Source: Ralstonia insidiosa
GTDB taxonomy: Bacteria; Pseudomonadota; Gammaproteobacteria; Burkholderiales; Burkholderiaceae
Assembly (NCBI RefSeq): GCF_008801405.1
Contig: NZ_VZPV01000001.1
Location: 806,001-870,000 of the forward strand
Direction of reading: 5' to 3'
DNA length: 64,000 bases
Below the pieces are notes generated by a model. That model was not told the DNA's origin, ran no database searches, and saw nothing but the letters and a program-made list of their open reading frames with translations. The position numbers and the translations under genes are program-made. Positions 50,477-59,146 of the stretch are shown here, one piece after another (within the stretch, counting starts at the first letter, position 1; every line of letters starts with the position of its first letter).

Positions 50477-51772
50477 ATGGTTCCGCACCTGATCACCGCG
50501 CTGAACGGGCCGCTGCTGGAGCTCGAGCAGAAGATTCTTGACGCCACGCCCGCCATCGAACGCTGGTTCCGCCTGGAATGGCAGGAACACACGCCGCCGT
50601 TCTACTGTTCGGTCGATTTGCGCAACGCCGGCTTCAAGCTGGCGCCGGTCGACACGAACCTGTTCCCGGGGGGCTTCAACAACTTGTCGCCCGAGATGCT
50701 GCCGCTGGCCGTGCAGGCCGCCATGGCCGCCATCGAAAAGATCTGCCCGGACGCCAAGAACCTGCTGCTGATTCCCGAGCGCCATACGCGCAACATGTTC
50801 TATCTGCAGAACGTGGCGCGCCTGTCGCAGATCATGCGCCAGGCTGGGCTCAACGTGCGCCTGGGCTCGCTGTCGGAAGACATCAAGGAACCGACGCCGA
50901 TCGACCTGCCCGATGGACAGCACCTGGTGATCGAGCCGATTTCGCGCATCGGCACCAAGGGCCGCCGCCTGGGCATGGAGAATTTCGATCCGTGCTCGAT
51001 CCTGCTGAACAACGACCTGTCGGCCGGCGTGCCGCCCATTCTCGAAAACATCAACGAGCAATACCTGCTGCCGCCGCTGCACGCGGGCTGGTCACAGCGT
51101 CGCAAGACGAACCACTTCGCCGCCTATGATGAAGTGGCCAAGAAGTTCGCCAAGCTGATCGACATTGACCCGTGGATGGTCAACCCGTACTTCACCAAGT
51201 GCAGCGGCCTGGACTTTCACGAGCGCGCCGGCGAGGAAGAGCTGGCCCACGCGGTCGAGACGGTGCTCAAGAAGACCGCTAAGAAGTACAAGGAATACGG
51301 CGTGACCGAGACCCCATACGTGGTGGTCAAGGCCGACGCTGGCACCTACGGCATGGGCGTGATGACCGTGCGTGATCCTTCCGAGGTCAAGGGCCTCAAC
51401 CGGAAGGAGCGCAACAAGATGAGCGTGGTGAAGGAAGGCCTGGAGGTCTCCGAGGTGATCGTGCAGGAAGGCGTGCACACCTTCGAGAAGATCAACGAGG
51501 CCGTGGCCGAACCCGTCGTCTATATGATCGACCGCTATGTGGTGGGTGGTTTCTACCGGGTTCACACGGGTCGCGGCGTGGACGAAAATCTGAATGCGCC
51601 GGGCATGCATTTCGTGCCGTTGCCGTTTGCGTCGAATTCGCTGCCGGACAGCCACGCCAAGCCGGGCGCCGGCGAGCCGAACCGCTTCTACATGTATGGC
51701 GTCGTGGCCCGTCTGGCGTTGCTGGCCGCGTCGCTCGAACTCGAGAAGACCGACCCGAACCCGCTGATCTAA
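50477..51772 (+). CDS. gshA: Glutamate--cysteine ligase (proteobacterial ATP-grasp-type GshA)
   Basis: A 431-aa enzyme of the betaproteobacterial GshA type ('MVPHLITALNGPLLELEQKILDATPAIERWFRLEWQEHTPPFYCSVDLRNAGFKLAPVDTNLFPGGFNNL', 'ADAGTYGMGVMTVRDPSEV'). It makes gamma-glutamylcysteine, the first step of glutathione synthesis. ATG 50477 has AGGAAGGG just before it. It is 24 bp upstream of gshB, so both steps are in one operon. A TACAAT at 50436-50441 is a candidate -10. Confidence 0.94.
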   Translation: MVPHLITALNGPLLELEQKILDATPAIERWFRLEWQEHTPPFYCSVDLRNAGFKLAPVDTNLFPGGFNNLSPEMLPLAVQAAMAAIEKICPDAKNLLLIPERHTRNMFYLQNVARLSQIMRQAGLNVRLGSLSEDIKEPTPIDLPDGQHLVIEPISRIGTKGRRLGMENFDPCSILLNNDLSAGVPPILENINEQYLLPPLHAGWSQRRKTNHFAAYDEVAKKFAKLIDIDPWMVNPYFTKCSGLDFHERAGEEELAHAVETVLKKTAKKYKEYGVTETPYVVVKADAGTYGMGVMTVRDPSEVKGLNRKERNKMSVVKEGLEVSEVIVQEGVHTFEKINEAVAEPVVYMIDRYVVGGFYRVHTGRGVDENLNAPGMHFVPLPFASNSLPDSHAKPGAGEPNRFYMYGVVARLALLAASLELEKTDPNPLI

Positions 51773-51796
51773 GTACACGCTGTTGAGGGAGCCGCC

Positions 51797-52792
51797 ATGC
51801 GCATCCTGTTCATCGTCGATCCACTGTCGACGTTCAAGATCTACAAGGATTCCACCTTCGCGATGATGCGCGAGGCGACGGCACGCGGCTACGCCATCTA
51901 CACGTGCCTACAGTCGCAACTCACGCTGTCGGGCAACGTGGTCGAAACCGTTGCCACGCCCATCGCCCTGACCGGCAATGAAGAAGACGGGCAGGAGTGG
52001 TACCGCGCAGGCGATGCGCGTCTGCTGCCGCTCACCGGCTTTGACGCCGTGCTGATGCGCAAGGATCCGCCATTCGACATGGAATACGTCACCAGCACGT
52101 GGCTGCTGGAGATTGCCGAACGCCAGGGCGCACGCGTGTTCAACAAGCCGCAGGCGATTCGTGACCACTCCGAGAAGCTGGCGATTGCGCAGTTCCGCGA
52201 GTTCACTGTGCCGACCATCGTGACGCGCGATGCCAAGCGCCTGCGAGATTTCCACGCCGAGCAGGGCGACGTCATTTTCAAGCCGCTCGACGGCATGGGC
52301 GGCGCCGGTATCTTCCGCGTGGGGCCGGATGGCATGAACCTCGGTGCCGTGATCGAAACGCTCACCGACAACGGCGCGCGCACGATCATGGCCCAGCAGT
52401 ACATCCCCGCCATCCGCGAGGGCGACAAGCGTATTTTGCTGATCGGCGGTTCGCCGGTGCCGCATTCGCTGGCGCGCATTCCGATGGCTGGCGAAGTGCG
52501 CGGCAACTTGGCCGCTGGCGGCACGGGCCGTGCGCAACCCTTGTCCGAGCGTGATCAAGTGATTGCACATGCACTTGCGCCGGTGCTGTGGCAGCGTGGC
52601 CTGCTGCTGGTTGGCCTCGACGTGATCGGGGACTACCTGACCGAGGTCAACGTTACCAGCCCGACGTGCTTCCAGGAAATCACCCAGCAGACCGGCTTCA
52701 ACGTGGCCGGCATGTTCATCGACGCGCTCGAGCGGGCTGCGGGCAAGTCGCCCGGCGCGGGGTTAGGTGGGGCTGGCCGGAAATCGCTCTAG
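51797..52792 (+). CDS. gshB: Glutathione synthetase
   Basis: A 331-aa ATP-grasp ligase joining glycine to gamma-glutamylcysteine. It shows 'LFIVDPLSTFKIYKDSTFAMMREA', 'DAVLMRKDPPFDMEYVTSTWLLE', 'FKPLDGMGGAGIFRV', 'QQYIPAIREGDKRILLIGG' and 'EVNVTSPTCFQEI'. GAGGGAGC precedes the ATG. Confidence 0.97.
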   Translation: MRILFIVDPLSTFKIYKDSTFAMMREATARGYAIYTCLQSQLTLSGNVVETVATPIALTGNEEDGQEWYRAGDARLLPLTGFDAVLMRKDPPFDMEYVTSTWLLEIAERQGARVFNKPQAIRDHSEKLAIAQFREFTVPTIVTRDAKRLRDFHAEQGDVIFKPLDGMGGAGIFRVGPDGMNLGAVIETLTDNGARTIMAQQYIPAIREGDKRILLIGGSPVPHSLARIPMAGEVRGNLAAGGTGRAQPLSERDQVIAHALAPVLWQRGLLLVGLDVIGDYLTEVNVTSPTCFQEITQQTGFNVAGMFIDALERAAGKSPGAGLGGAGRKSL

Positions 52793-52872
52793 GAAGGTGG
52801 CCTAGCCCCTCTGGCGAGTGTCCTCCGCTCGGGGGAATTCCGCACACTGAGCGCAATCGCCCCAAATGGCCC

Positions 52873-52881
52873 TGATACAAT
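52873..52881 (+). promoter_or_regulatory. Extended -10 promoter before the PTS operon
   Basis: TGATACAAT fits the TG-n-TATAAT extended -10 pattern with one mismatch in the hexamer. The expected start is near 52888, 22 bp ahead of the EIIA gene. The -35 region is weak, as is usual with extended -10 promoters. Confidence 0.6.
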
Positions 52882-52909
52882 CGAGGTCACACCGATTCGC
52901 TTTTCGATC

Positions 52910-53365
52910 ATGGCAGGGATTCTGATCATCGCTCATGCGCCGTTGGCCAGCGCACTGCGCGATTGTGCTGCACACGTGTATTGCGGTCAGCCCGAACGGC
53001 TGGGTGCAATCGACGTCCTGCCCGACGCCGAGCCGGCCGCCGTGCTGGATCAGGCGCGCGCCAAACTCGCAGAGCTGATCGAGGACAACGGCGCGCTGGT
53101 GCTGACCGACATCTTTGGGGCCACCCCCGCCAACATCGCTTCGCGCCTGGCTGAGCCAGGCCGCGTGCGCGTGCTGGCCGGCGTGAACCTCCCGATGCTG
53201 GTGCGCGCCATCTGCTATCGCACCGAAAAACTCGAACAACTTGCTGCCAAGGCACTGGCCGGCGGCGCGCAAGGCGTATTGCAGGTCGGCTCGACAGCCG
53301 TTCAGAACCAGGTTGCCAACCATCCGGACAAATATGCTGCAGAGGGATATCACCATCATCAATAA
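52910..53365 (+). CDS. PTS EIIA component, mannose (Man) type
   Basis: A 151-aa EIIA-Man domain. The phospho-acceptor is His9 in 'GILIIAHAPLASAL', with 'LVLTDIFGATPANIA' as the conserved core. No EIIB or EIIC is nearby, so it is part of an incomplete PTS as in Ralstonia eutropha, where EIIA/HPr/EI regulate rather than transport sugar. Its last 32 nt overlap the ptsH start, indicating coupled translation. Confidence 0.92.
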   Translation: MAGILIIAHAPLASALRDCAAHVYCGQPERLGAIDVLPDAEPAAVLDQARAKLAELIEDNGALVLTDIFGATPANIASRLAEPGRVRVLAGVNLPMLVRAICYRTEKLEQLAAKALAGGAQGVLQVGSTAVQNQVANHPDKYAAEGYHHHQ

Positions 53366-53603
53366 GCTCGGGCTGCATGCCCGCGCTTCCGCCAAACTCA
53401 CGCAGCTCGCCAGCAAGTTCGACAGCCAGATCAAGATGTCGCGCAACGGCCGTCAGGTCGACGCCAAGAGCATCATGGGTGTGATGATGCTGGCAGCAGG
53501 CATCGGCTCCACCGTCACGCTGGAGATCGAAGGTCCTGACGAGCAGGCTGCCATGGACGGGCTGGTCGGACTCATCAACGACCGCTTCGGCGAAGGCGAG
53601 TAA
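53334..53603 (+). CDS. ptsH: PTS phosphocarrier protein HPr
   Basis: An 89-aa HPr with active-site His15 ('NKLGLHARASAKLTQLA') and the regulatory serine Ser46 ('VDAKSIMGVMMLAAG'), target of HPr kinase. It passes phosphate from EI to EIIA. ATG 53334 lies inside the EIIA gene; ptsI starts 35 bp downstream. Confidence 0.96.
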   Translation: MLQRDITIINKLGLHARASAKLTQLASKFDSQIKMSRNGRQVDAKSIMGVMMLAAGIGSTVTLEIEGPDEQAAMDGLVGLINDRFGEGE

Positions 53604-53638
53604 CCCACAACACAACGCAGTTCTCGGCCAGCGTCTCT

Positions 53639-55390
53639 ATGCCATTCACCCTGCACGGCATCCCGGTTTCGCGCGGCATCGCCATCGGCCGTGCGCACAT
53701 GCTGGCGCGCGCGGCACTGGATGTGTCGCACTACCTCGTCGACGAAGACAAGCTGGATGCCGAGGTCGAGCGCCTGCGCTGCGCCCGGGCTGCTGTGCGC
53801 GGCGAGCTGGTCACGCTCAAGCGCGATCTGCCTGCCGATGCACCGGAGGAGATGGGCGCCTTTCTCGATGTGCACACGATGATTCTCGATGACGCACTGC
53901 TTTCGCAGGTGCCCGAGACACTGATCCGCACTCGCCGCTACAACGCCGAGTGGGCGCTGACCACGCAGCTTGAAGAACTGATCCGCCAGTTTGGCGAGAT
54001 CGAAGACGAGTACCTGCGCGAGCGCAAGGCCGACATCGAACAGGTGGTGGAGCGCATCCTGAAGGCGCTGGCCGGTGCGCCCGCATTGGCGCCTGCGCCC
54101 GTGGCGGTCGGTTGCGATCCGGATGCCGGCATGATTGTCGTCGCACACGACATTGCCCCGGCCGATATGTTGCAGTTTCGCGGTCAGACCTTTGCCGGCT
54201 TTGTCACTGATCTGGGCGGCCGGACTTCGCACACCGCCATCGTCGCGCGCAGCCTGGACATTCCAGCGGCAGTGGGCGTGCACAATGCCAGCGCGCTGAT
54301 CCGCCAGGACGACGTCATCGTCATTGACGGCGACAACGGCATCGTCATCGTTGATCCGAGCGACGTCATCCTCGAGGAATACCGCCACCGCCGCAGCGAG
54401 GGCGAACTGCAGAAGAAGCGTCTCGAGCGCTTGCGCCATACGCCCACCGTCACCCTCGACGGTACGCAGATCGACTTGCTCGCCAACATCGAGATGCCGG
54501 AGGATGCGGCTGCCGCCGTGAAGGCCGGCGCCGTGGGCGTGGGGCTGTTCCGCTCAGAATTCCTCTTCATGAATCGGCGCGGTGCGCTGCCCGATGAGGA
54601 AGAGCAGTTCCGCGCGTACCGCACGGCGGTCGAGTCGATGCAGGGCTTGCCGGTGACGATTCGCACGATCGACATCGGCGCCGACAAGCCGCTCGACATC
54701 CGCGACGACGTGTTCGAGACCGCGCCCAACCCGGCGCTAGGCTTGCGCGCGATTCGCTGGTCGCTGTCGGAGCCGGCGATGTTCCTGACGCAATTGCGCG
54801 CGCTGCTGCGGGCGTCAGCCTTCGGGCCAGTGAAGATTCTCGTACCGATGCTCGCGCATGCCCGCGAGATCGACCAGACGCTGGATCTGCTCACGCGCGC
54901 CAAGGCCTCGCTTGACGCCGATGGCCTGGCCTACGACCCGACCGTCAAGGTCGGCGCCATGATCGAAATTCCGGCCGCCGTACTGATCCTGCCGGTGTTC
55001 CTGCGCCGCATGGATTTTCTCTCGATCGGCACGAACGACCTGATCCAGTACACGCTGGCCATCGATCGCGCCGACAATGCGGTCGCACATCTGTACGACC
55101 CGCTGCATCCGGCGGTGCTGCAATTGATCGCGCGCACCATCCGCGAAGGGCATCAGGCCGGCAAGCCGGTGTCCGTGTGCGGTGAGATGGCAGGCGATTC
55201 GACAATGACGCGCCTGCTGCTCGGCATGGGGCTCACCGAGTTCTCGATGCATCCATCGCAGTTGCTCAGCGTGAAGCAGCAGATCCTGCGCTCGGACCGT
55301 CCGCGTCTGATGCGCGAGGCCGACCGCCTGCTGCACACCTGTGAACCCACCGAAATCCAGGATGCATTGGGCGCGCTGGCGCGTGCCTGA
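53639..55390 (+). CDS. ptsI: Phosphoenolpyruvate--protein phosphotransferase (Enzyme I)
   Basis: A 583-aa Enzyme I. It has an N-terminal HPr-binding region, phospho-His198 in 'DLGGRTSHTAIVARSLDIPA', 'FRSEFLFMNR' and the PEP-binding barrel ('LGLRAIRWSLSEPAMFLTQLRALLRAS', 'FLSIGTNDLIQYTLAIDR', 'VCGEMAGD' with the catalytic Cys). Of normal length. It takes phosphate from PEP and hands it to HPr. Confidence 0.97.
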   Translation: MPFTLHGIPVSRGIAIGRAHMLARAALDVSHYLVDEDKLDAEVERLRCARAAVRGELVTLKRDLPADAPEEMGAFLDVHTMILDDALLSQVPETLIRTRRYNAEWALTTQLEELIRQFGEIEDEYLRERKADIEQVVERILKALAGAPALAPAPVAVGCDPDAGMIVVAHDIAPADMLQFRGQTFAGFVTDLGGRTSHTAIVARSLDIPAAVGVHNASALIRQDDVIVIDGDNGIVIVDPSDVILEEYRHRRSEGELQKKRLERLRHTPTVTLDGTQIDLLANIEMPEDAAAAVKAGAVGVGLFRSEFLFMNRRGALPDEEEQFRAYRTAVESMQGLPVTIRTIDIGADKPLDIRDDVFETAPNPALGLRAIRWSLSEPAMFLTQLRALLRASAFGPVKILVPMLAHAREIDQTLDLLTRAKASLDADGLAYDPTVKVGAMIEIPAAVLILPVFLRRMDFLSIGTNDLIQYTLAIDRADNAVAHLYDPLHPAVLQLIARTIREGHQAGKPVSVCGEMAGDSTMTRLLLGMGLTEFSMHPSQLLSVKQQILRSDRPRLMREADRLLHTCEPTEIQDALGALARA

Positions 55391-55540
55391 CCTGCTGAAT
55401 CTTTAAGCGCCGGCCCCGCACGACTGTCGTGTCGGCGCATCGCCCGTTTCAGGGAAATCTCTCCGCTAAGTGATTGAAATTGCACGTCTTTCCGTGAAAA
55501 GACGGCTCGCGCGCACCCGCATATCCCTGTCGATCGAATG
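55391..55540. other. Structured region after ptsI
   Basis: GCGCCG ... CGGCGC with an inner CACGAC-T-GTCGTG pair (55407-55437) could form a stem-loop, but no T run follows, so it is at best a weak terminator. The rest, up to the bfd promoter, has no gene. Confidence 0.35.
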
Positions 55541-55549
55541 GGGTAGAAC

Positions 55550-55583
55550 AAGAATTGTTCTCATTACCATTCTCTGTTATTCT
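55550..55583 (+). promoter_or_regulatory. Fur-box-overlapped promoter of bfd
   Basis: TTGTTC (55555-55560) and TATTCT (55578-55583) are exactly 17 bp apart. The segment AAGAATTGTTCTCATTACC (55550-55568), read on the minus strand, resembles the Fur consensus GATAATGATAATCATTATC at about three quarters of positions and covers the -35. bfd genes are classically iron-repressed by Fur, so the call fits the context. Confidence 0.75.
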
Positions 55584-55621
55584 GGTTTCACAGCGCGTTT
55601 TGAGCGCTGCGGAGGAATCCC

Positions 55622-55897
55622 GTGTACGTCTGCATCTGCAACCAAGTGACCGATCGCGAAATCCATGGCGCCGCCCGTCTGGGTGTGTCGACAATGGACG
55701 AACTCGCCGAGACGCTGGGCGTCGGCACCTGCTGTGGACAATGCCGGGACTGCGCCAAGCAGGTACTCGCCGAAGCGGTGAGCTGCATTCCCGTTGATCA
55801 GGTGTTGGGCCGTGCAAGTGCGCATGCCATAATCGAGCGTCGCGACGAGCCCGTCGCCAACGATCAAGCCATTTCGGCCAGTGCGTTGGCTGCCTGA
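55622..55897 (+). CDS. bfd: Bacterioferritin-associated ferredoxin
   Basis: A 91-aa [2Fe-2S] protein with the BFD-like fold: C4, C6 ('MYVCICNQVTDREI') and C38, C41 in 'GTCCGQCRDCAKQVL'. It reduces ferric iron stored in bacterioferritin so that it can leave. About 20 residues longer than typical Bfd at the C-terminus. GTG 55622 is the start, with GGAGG upstream. bfr follows after 162 bp. Confidence 0.93.
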   Translation: MYVCICNQVTDREIHGAARLGVSTMDELAETLGVGTCCGQCRDCAKQVLAEAVSCIPVDQVLGRASAHAIIERRDEPVANDQAISASALAA

Positions 55898-55942
55898 CCC
55901 CCGGTTTTCCCGATTCTCGTTTGTCTTGATTCGCCGCGATCT

Positions 55943-55976
55943 GCCACCTGGGCTGCATAGCCTCGGTGGCATTTGT
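55943..55976 (+). terminator. Hairpin between bfd and bfr (possible attenuator)
   Basis: GCCACC-TG-GGCT-GCAT-AGCC-TC-GGTGGC forms a two-part stem with a symmetric internal loop, followed by ATTTGTT. The weak T run suggests partial termination or an RNA-processing element that lets bfd and bfr be expressed at different levels. Confidence 0.5.
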
Positions 55977-56059
55977 TGCTTGGGTCAGCACAGGGCTCGC
56001 CTTGAACGGACGCGTACGTGCGTCCATCACCGCAGTTGCACTTTGCTGGAGCCCCAAGA

Positions 56060-56539
56060 ATGAAAGGCGATAAGAAGGTCATCCAATATCTGAACGCCCA
56101 GCTCAAGAACGAGCTGACCGCCATCAATCAGTACTTCCTCCATGCGCGCATGTACGGCCACTGGGGGCTCAAGCGCATCGGCGACCACGAATACAAAGAG
56201 TCCATCGGCGAGATGAAGCACGCCGATCGCCTGATCGAGCGCATCCTGATGCTCGAAGGCCTGCCGAACTTGCAGGACCTCGGCAAGCTGATGATCGGCG
56301 AGAACACTCCGGAAATGCTCGAGTGCGACCTGAAGCTGGAGAAGGCCGCGCACACCACGGTGGTCGAAGCCATTGCGTACTGCGAGTCGGTCAAGGACTA
56401 CGTCAGCCGCCAAATCTTCGTCGACATCCTGGACGACACCGAAGAGCACATTGACTGGCTGGAGACGCAGCTGGAGCTGATCGACAAGATCGGCATCCAG
56501 AACTTCCTGCAGTCGCAGATGGAAGCGGACAGCGAGTGA
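56060..56539 (+). CDS. bfr: Bacterioferritin
   Basis: A 159-aa heme-containing ferritin. It has Met52 (heme ligand, 'GEMKHADRLIERIL') and ferroxidase ligands E18, E51, H54, E94, E127 and H130 ('ILDDTEEHIDWLETQ'). It oxidises and stores iron in a 24-mer and releases it with Bfd. ATG 56060 is used; the preceding frame is not conserved-looking. Confidence 0.96.
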   Translation: MKGDKKVIQYLNAQLKNELTAINQYFLHARMYGHWGLKRIGDHEYKESIGEMKHADRLIERILMLEGLPNLQDLGKLMIGENTPEMLECDLKLEKAAHTTVVEAIAYCESVKDYVSRQIFVDILDDTEEHIDWLETQLELIDKIGIQNFLQSQMEADSE

Positions 56540-56555
56540 TCCTCGTCGATCGGCA

Positions 56556-56586
56556 AAAAGAAAGGAGGCCTTGGCCTCCTTTTTTG
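56556..56586. terminator. Terminator between bfr and moeB
   Basis: AAGGAGGCC (56562-56570) / GGCCTCCTT (56573-56581) with a 2-base centre and a T run; symmetrical enough to serve both converging genes. Confidence 0.9.
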
Positions 56587-56610
56587 TTGTCAGCGTTCCG
56601 TGGACTCGGG

Positions 56611-57372
56611 CTAGTGCGCGCCACCACAGACCGGGCACGACGCCTGACGCGTTACGCGCATCGTCGTCCATTCCATCGACAGGCCGTCGAGCATCAGCAG
56701 GCGCCCGGCAAGCGAGCGGCCGATTCCGGCGATCAACTTGAGCGCCTCGGCGGCCTGCACGGTGCCCACCATGCCGACCAGCGGCGAGAACACCCCCATC
56801 GTTGCGCATGCCACATCCGGTGCGGGCTCGTCGGGCGGGAACAGGCACGCGTAGCAGGGGCCGCCGGCGCGGCTGTCAAACACGCTGATCTGCCCATCGA
56901 ACCGGATGGCTGCGCCCGACACCAGCGGTACGCCTGCATGCACGCAGGCAAGGTTAGCCGCCTGGCGGGTGGCGAAGTTGTCGGAGCAGTCGAGCACCAC
57001 GTTCACGCCCGAATTGGACCCATCAAGTAGCGCGCCGATGCTGTCCGCATCCAACCGGCGCTGCACGGCATGGACCTGCACGCCGGGGTTCAGTCGCGCG
57101 ATGGCGGCTTGTGCCGATGCCACTTTCGGTTGGTCGACCGACTCGGTGGTGTGAATGATCTGGCGCTGCAGGTTGGTCAGGTCGACTGTGTCGTCATCGA
57201 CGATGGTGAGCGTACCTACGCCTGCGGCTGCCAGGTAGGGCAGAGCCGCTGCACCCAAACCGCCCGCGCCGATGACGAGCGCATGCGCTTCAAGCAGGCG
57301 CGTCTGCCCTTCGATGCCGATCTCGTCGAGCAGGATATGGCGGGAGTAGCGCAGCAGTTGATCGTCGTTCAT
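56611..57372 (-). CDS. moeB: Molybdopterin-synthase adenylyltransferase (MoeB/ThiF family)
   Basis: A 253-aa E1-like enzyme: 'ALVIGAGGLGAAALPYLAAAGVGTLTIVDDDTVDLTNLQRQIIH' (ATP site), 'VVLDCSDNFATRQAAN' and zinc cysteines in 'GGPCYACLF' and 'ASCPVCGG'. It adenylates the C-terminus of MoaD, or ThiS if it acts as ThiF; the two cannot be split by sequence alone. ATG 57372 ('MNDDQLLRYSRHILLDEIG') is typical. 69 bp after ctpA on the same strand. Confidence 0.88.
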   Translation of the reverse strand: MNDDQLLRYSRHILLDEIGIEGQTRLLEAHALVIGAGGLGAAALPYLAAAGVGTLTIVDDDTVDLTNLQRQIIHTTESVDQPKVASAQAAIARLNPGVQVHAVQRRLDADSIGALLDGSNSGVNVVLDCSDNFATRQAANLACVHAGVPLVSGAAIRFDGQISVFDSRAGGPCYACLFPPDEPAPDVACATMGVFSPLVGMVGTVQAAEALKLIAGIGRSLAGRLLMLDGLSMEWTTMRVTRQASCPVCGGAH

Positions 57373-57441
57373 GGCAGTGCAATGAAAAAGGCCGTGCAAT
57401 GCACGGCCTCATAAGTTTGCCAGTGTTTGCCGGCCGGTGTC

Positions 57442-59028
57442 TTAACGGGCGCCGCTCGGCTCCGGGGCCGGGATTACGCCGCTGGCTGGGACGTTGGGCT
57501 TCGGTGCCGCCGGTTTGGCCTTGGGCTTGGCATCGCTGCTGTCCTTAGCGGCTGGTGACTTGGCCGGCTTGTCCGAGGTCGCCACGGCTTCCAGCACCGA
57601 CTTCGAACGCTTGACCGGCTGGCCACGCAACTCGTTGATGGCCTGTTGCAGCATGAAGTCGTCGGCAGAACCGAACTCGATCGGCTTCTTGTTGCGCTCC
57701 TTTTCGCGCTGCTCGGGCGTCTTCTTCGCGTTTTCTTCTTCCAGGCGGCGGAGCTCTTCAACGCGGCGCTTTTCGCGCTCGGTCATCTCGCTTTCTTCCG
57801 ACTCCTGCTTGTTATGCAGGTGGCGCTCGGTGTCGATCTCGCGGGTGATCAGCGCGTCGTCCGGGTCGCCATCCGGGTTCTGGTCGACCGGGATGTCCGG
57901 GCGCACGCCCCAGGCCTGGATCGACTTACCCGACGGCGTGTAGTAGTACGCGATGGTCAGCTTGATGCCGGTGTCGTTCGACAGCGGACGCACCGTCTGC
58001 ACCGAGCCCTTGCCGAAAGTCGTCTTGCCCATCGTCTTGGCGCGGTGGTGATCCTGCAGTGCGCCGGCTACGATTTCCGACGCCGATGCTGTGTAGGCGT
58101 TGGTTAGCACGATGATCGGCACCGTCTTGAACTCGGGGTCCAGACCCGCCAGCGGATCGGCGTCGAGGTTGCTCAGGCGGTAGTTGGCGAAGCTCGCCTT
58201 GTACGTGCGCTTGGCATCCGGCACCTGGCCGTTGGTCGAGACCACGGTCACATCCGGCGGCAGGAACGCGGCCGACACGCCCACAGCGGCTTGCAGCACG
58301 CCGCCGCCGTTGTTACGCAGATCCAGGATCAGGCCCTTAAGGTGGCCGTCCTGTTTTGCCAGGTCATTGAGCTTCTTGGCCAGGTCCGGCACCGTGCGTT
58401 CCTGGAAGCTGGTGATGCGCACCCAGGCGATGCCGTTGTCCAGCAGCTTGGCCTTGACCGACTGCACCTGGATTTCGGCGCGGGTGATCGTGAGCGGGAA
58501 GGTGCGCTCTTCCTTCTTGCGATAGATGGTCAGCGTGACCTTGGTGCCCGGTGCGCCGCGCATGCGCTTGACGGCTTGCTCCAGCGGCATGCCGCGCACG
58601 GGCTTGTCGTCGATGCGGGTGATCAGGTCGCCCGGCTGCACGCCGGCGCGGAAGGCGGGGGTGTCTTCAATCGGGTTGATGACCTTGACCAGGCCTTCTT
58701 CCTGCGAAATCTCGATGCCCAAGCCGGCAAAACGGCCCTGGGTGCCTTCCTGGAGTTCCTGGAAGTCCTTCTTGTCGAGGTACGCCGAATGCGGGTCAAG
58801 GCTGGAGACCATGCCCTTGATGGCTTCGGTCAGCAGTTTGTCGTCGTCCACGGGCTCGACGTATTCGCGCTTGATCTGGCCAAAGATATCGGCCATGAGC
58901 CTGAGCTTTTCCAGCGGGAGCGGCCCAACCGTCGCGTTCTGCGCGGTGGCGGAGAGCTGGAGCGTCGCCAGAACCCCGGTGACGAGGCCGATGGCGATCA
59001 AGCTGATGTTCTTGAGCGAAGTTCGCAT
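57442..59028 (-). CDS. ctpA: C-terminal processing peptidase (S41 family, carboxyl-terminal protease)
   Basis: A 528-aa periplasmic serine protease. It has a signal or anchor helix ('ISLIAIGLVTGVLATLQL'), a PDZ domain ('TPAFRAGVQPGDLITRIDDKPVRGMPL'), catalytic Ser in 'NAYTASASEIVAGAL' and Lys in 'TMGKTTFGKGSVQTV', and a long charged, Ala/Pro-rich tail (about 420-528) with a coiled-coil 'EREKRRVEELRRLEEENAKK'. It degrades or processes periplasmic proteins. ATG 59028 is preferred; the frame extends to 59085. Confidence 0.93.
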   Translation of the reverse strand: MRTSLKNISLIAIGLVTGVLATLQLSATAQNATVGPLPLEKLRLMADIFGQIKREYVEPVDDDKLLTEAIKGMVSSLDPHSAYLDKKDFQELQEGTQGRFAGLGIEISQEEGLVKVINPIEDTPAFRAGVQPGDLITRIDDKPVRGMPLEQAVKRMRGAPGTKVTLTIYRKKEERTFPLTITRAEIQVQSVKAKLLDNGIAWVRITSFQERTVPDLAKKLNDLAKQDGHLKGLILDLRNNGGGVLQAAVGVSAAFLPPDVTVVSTNGQVPDAKRTYKASFANYRLSNLDADPLAGLDPEFKTVPIIVLTNAYTASASEIVAGALQDHHRAKTMGKTTFGKGSVQTVRPLSNDTGIKLTIAYYYTPSGKSIQAWGVRPDIPVDQNPDGDPDDALITREIDTERHLHNKQESEESEMTEREKRRVEELRRLEEENAKKTPEQREKERNKKPIEFGSADDFMLQQAINELRGQPVKRSKSVLEAVATSDKPAKSPAAKDSSDAKPKAKPAAPKPNVPASGVIPAPEPSGAR

Positions 59029-59146
59029 GTGTCGAGCGTGGACGTGGGAACAGTAGATAAACATGGCCCGGGGTGGCTCGCGCACATCCCGGGCTACAGG
59101 CTTCGACAGTATAAAGGCGTTGGAGTGCCAAACGCCTCGTTACGGT

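Noticed and set aside
55391..55440. Terminator after ptsI
   Set aside because: The stem-loop is plausible but lacks a T run, so it is listed only as a structured region.
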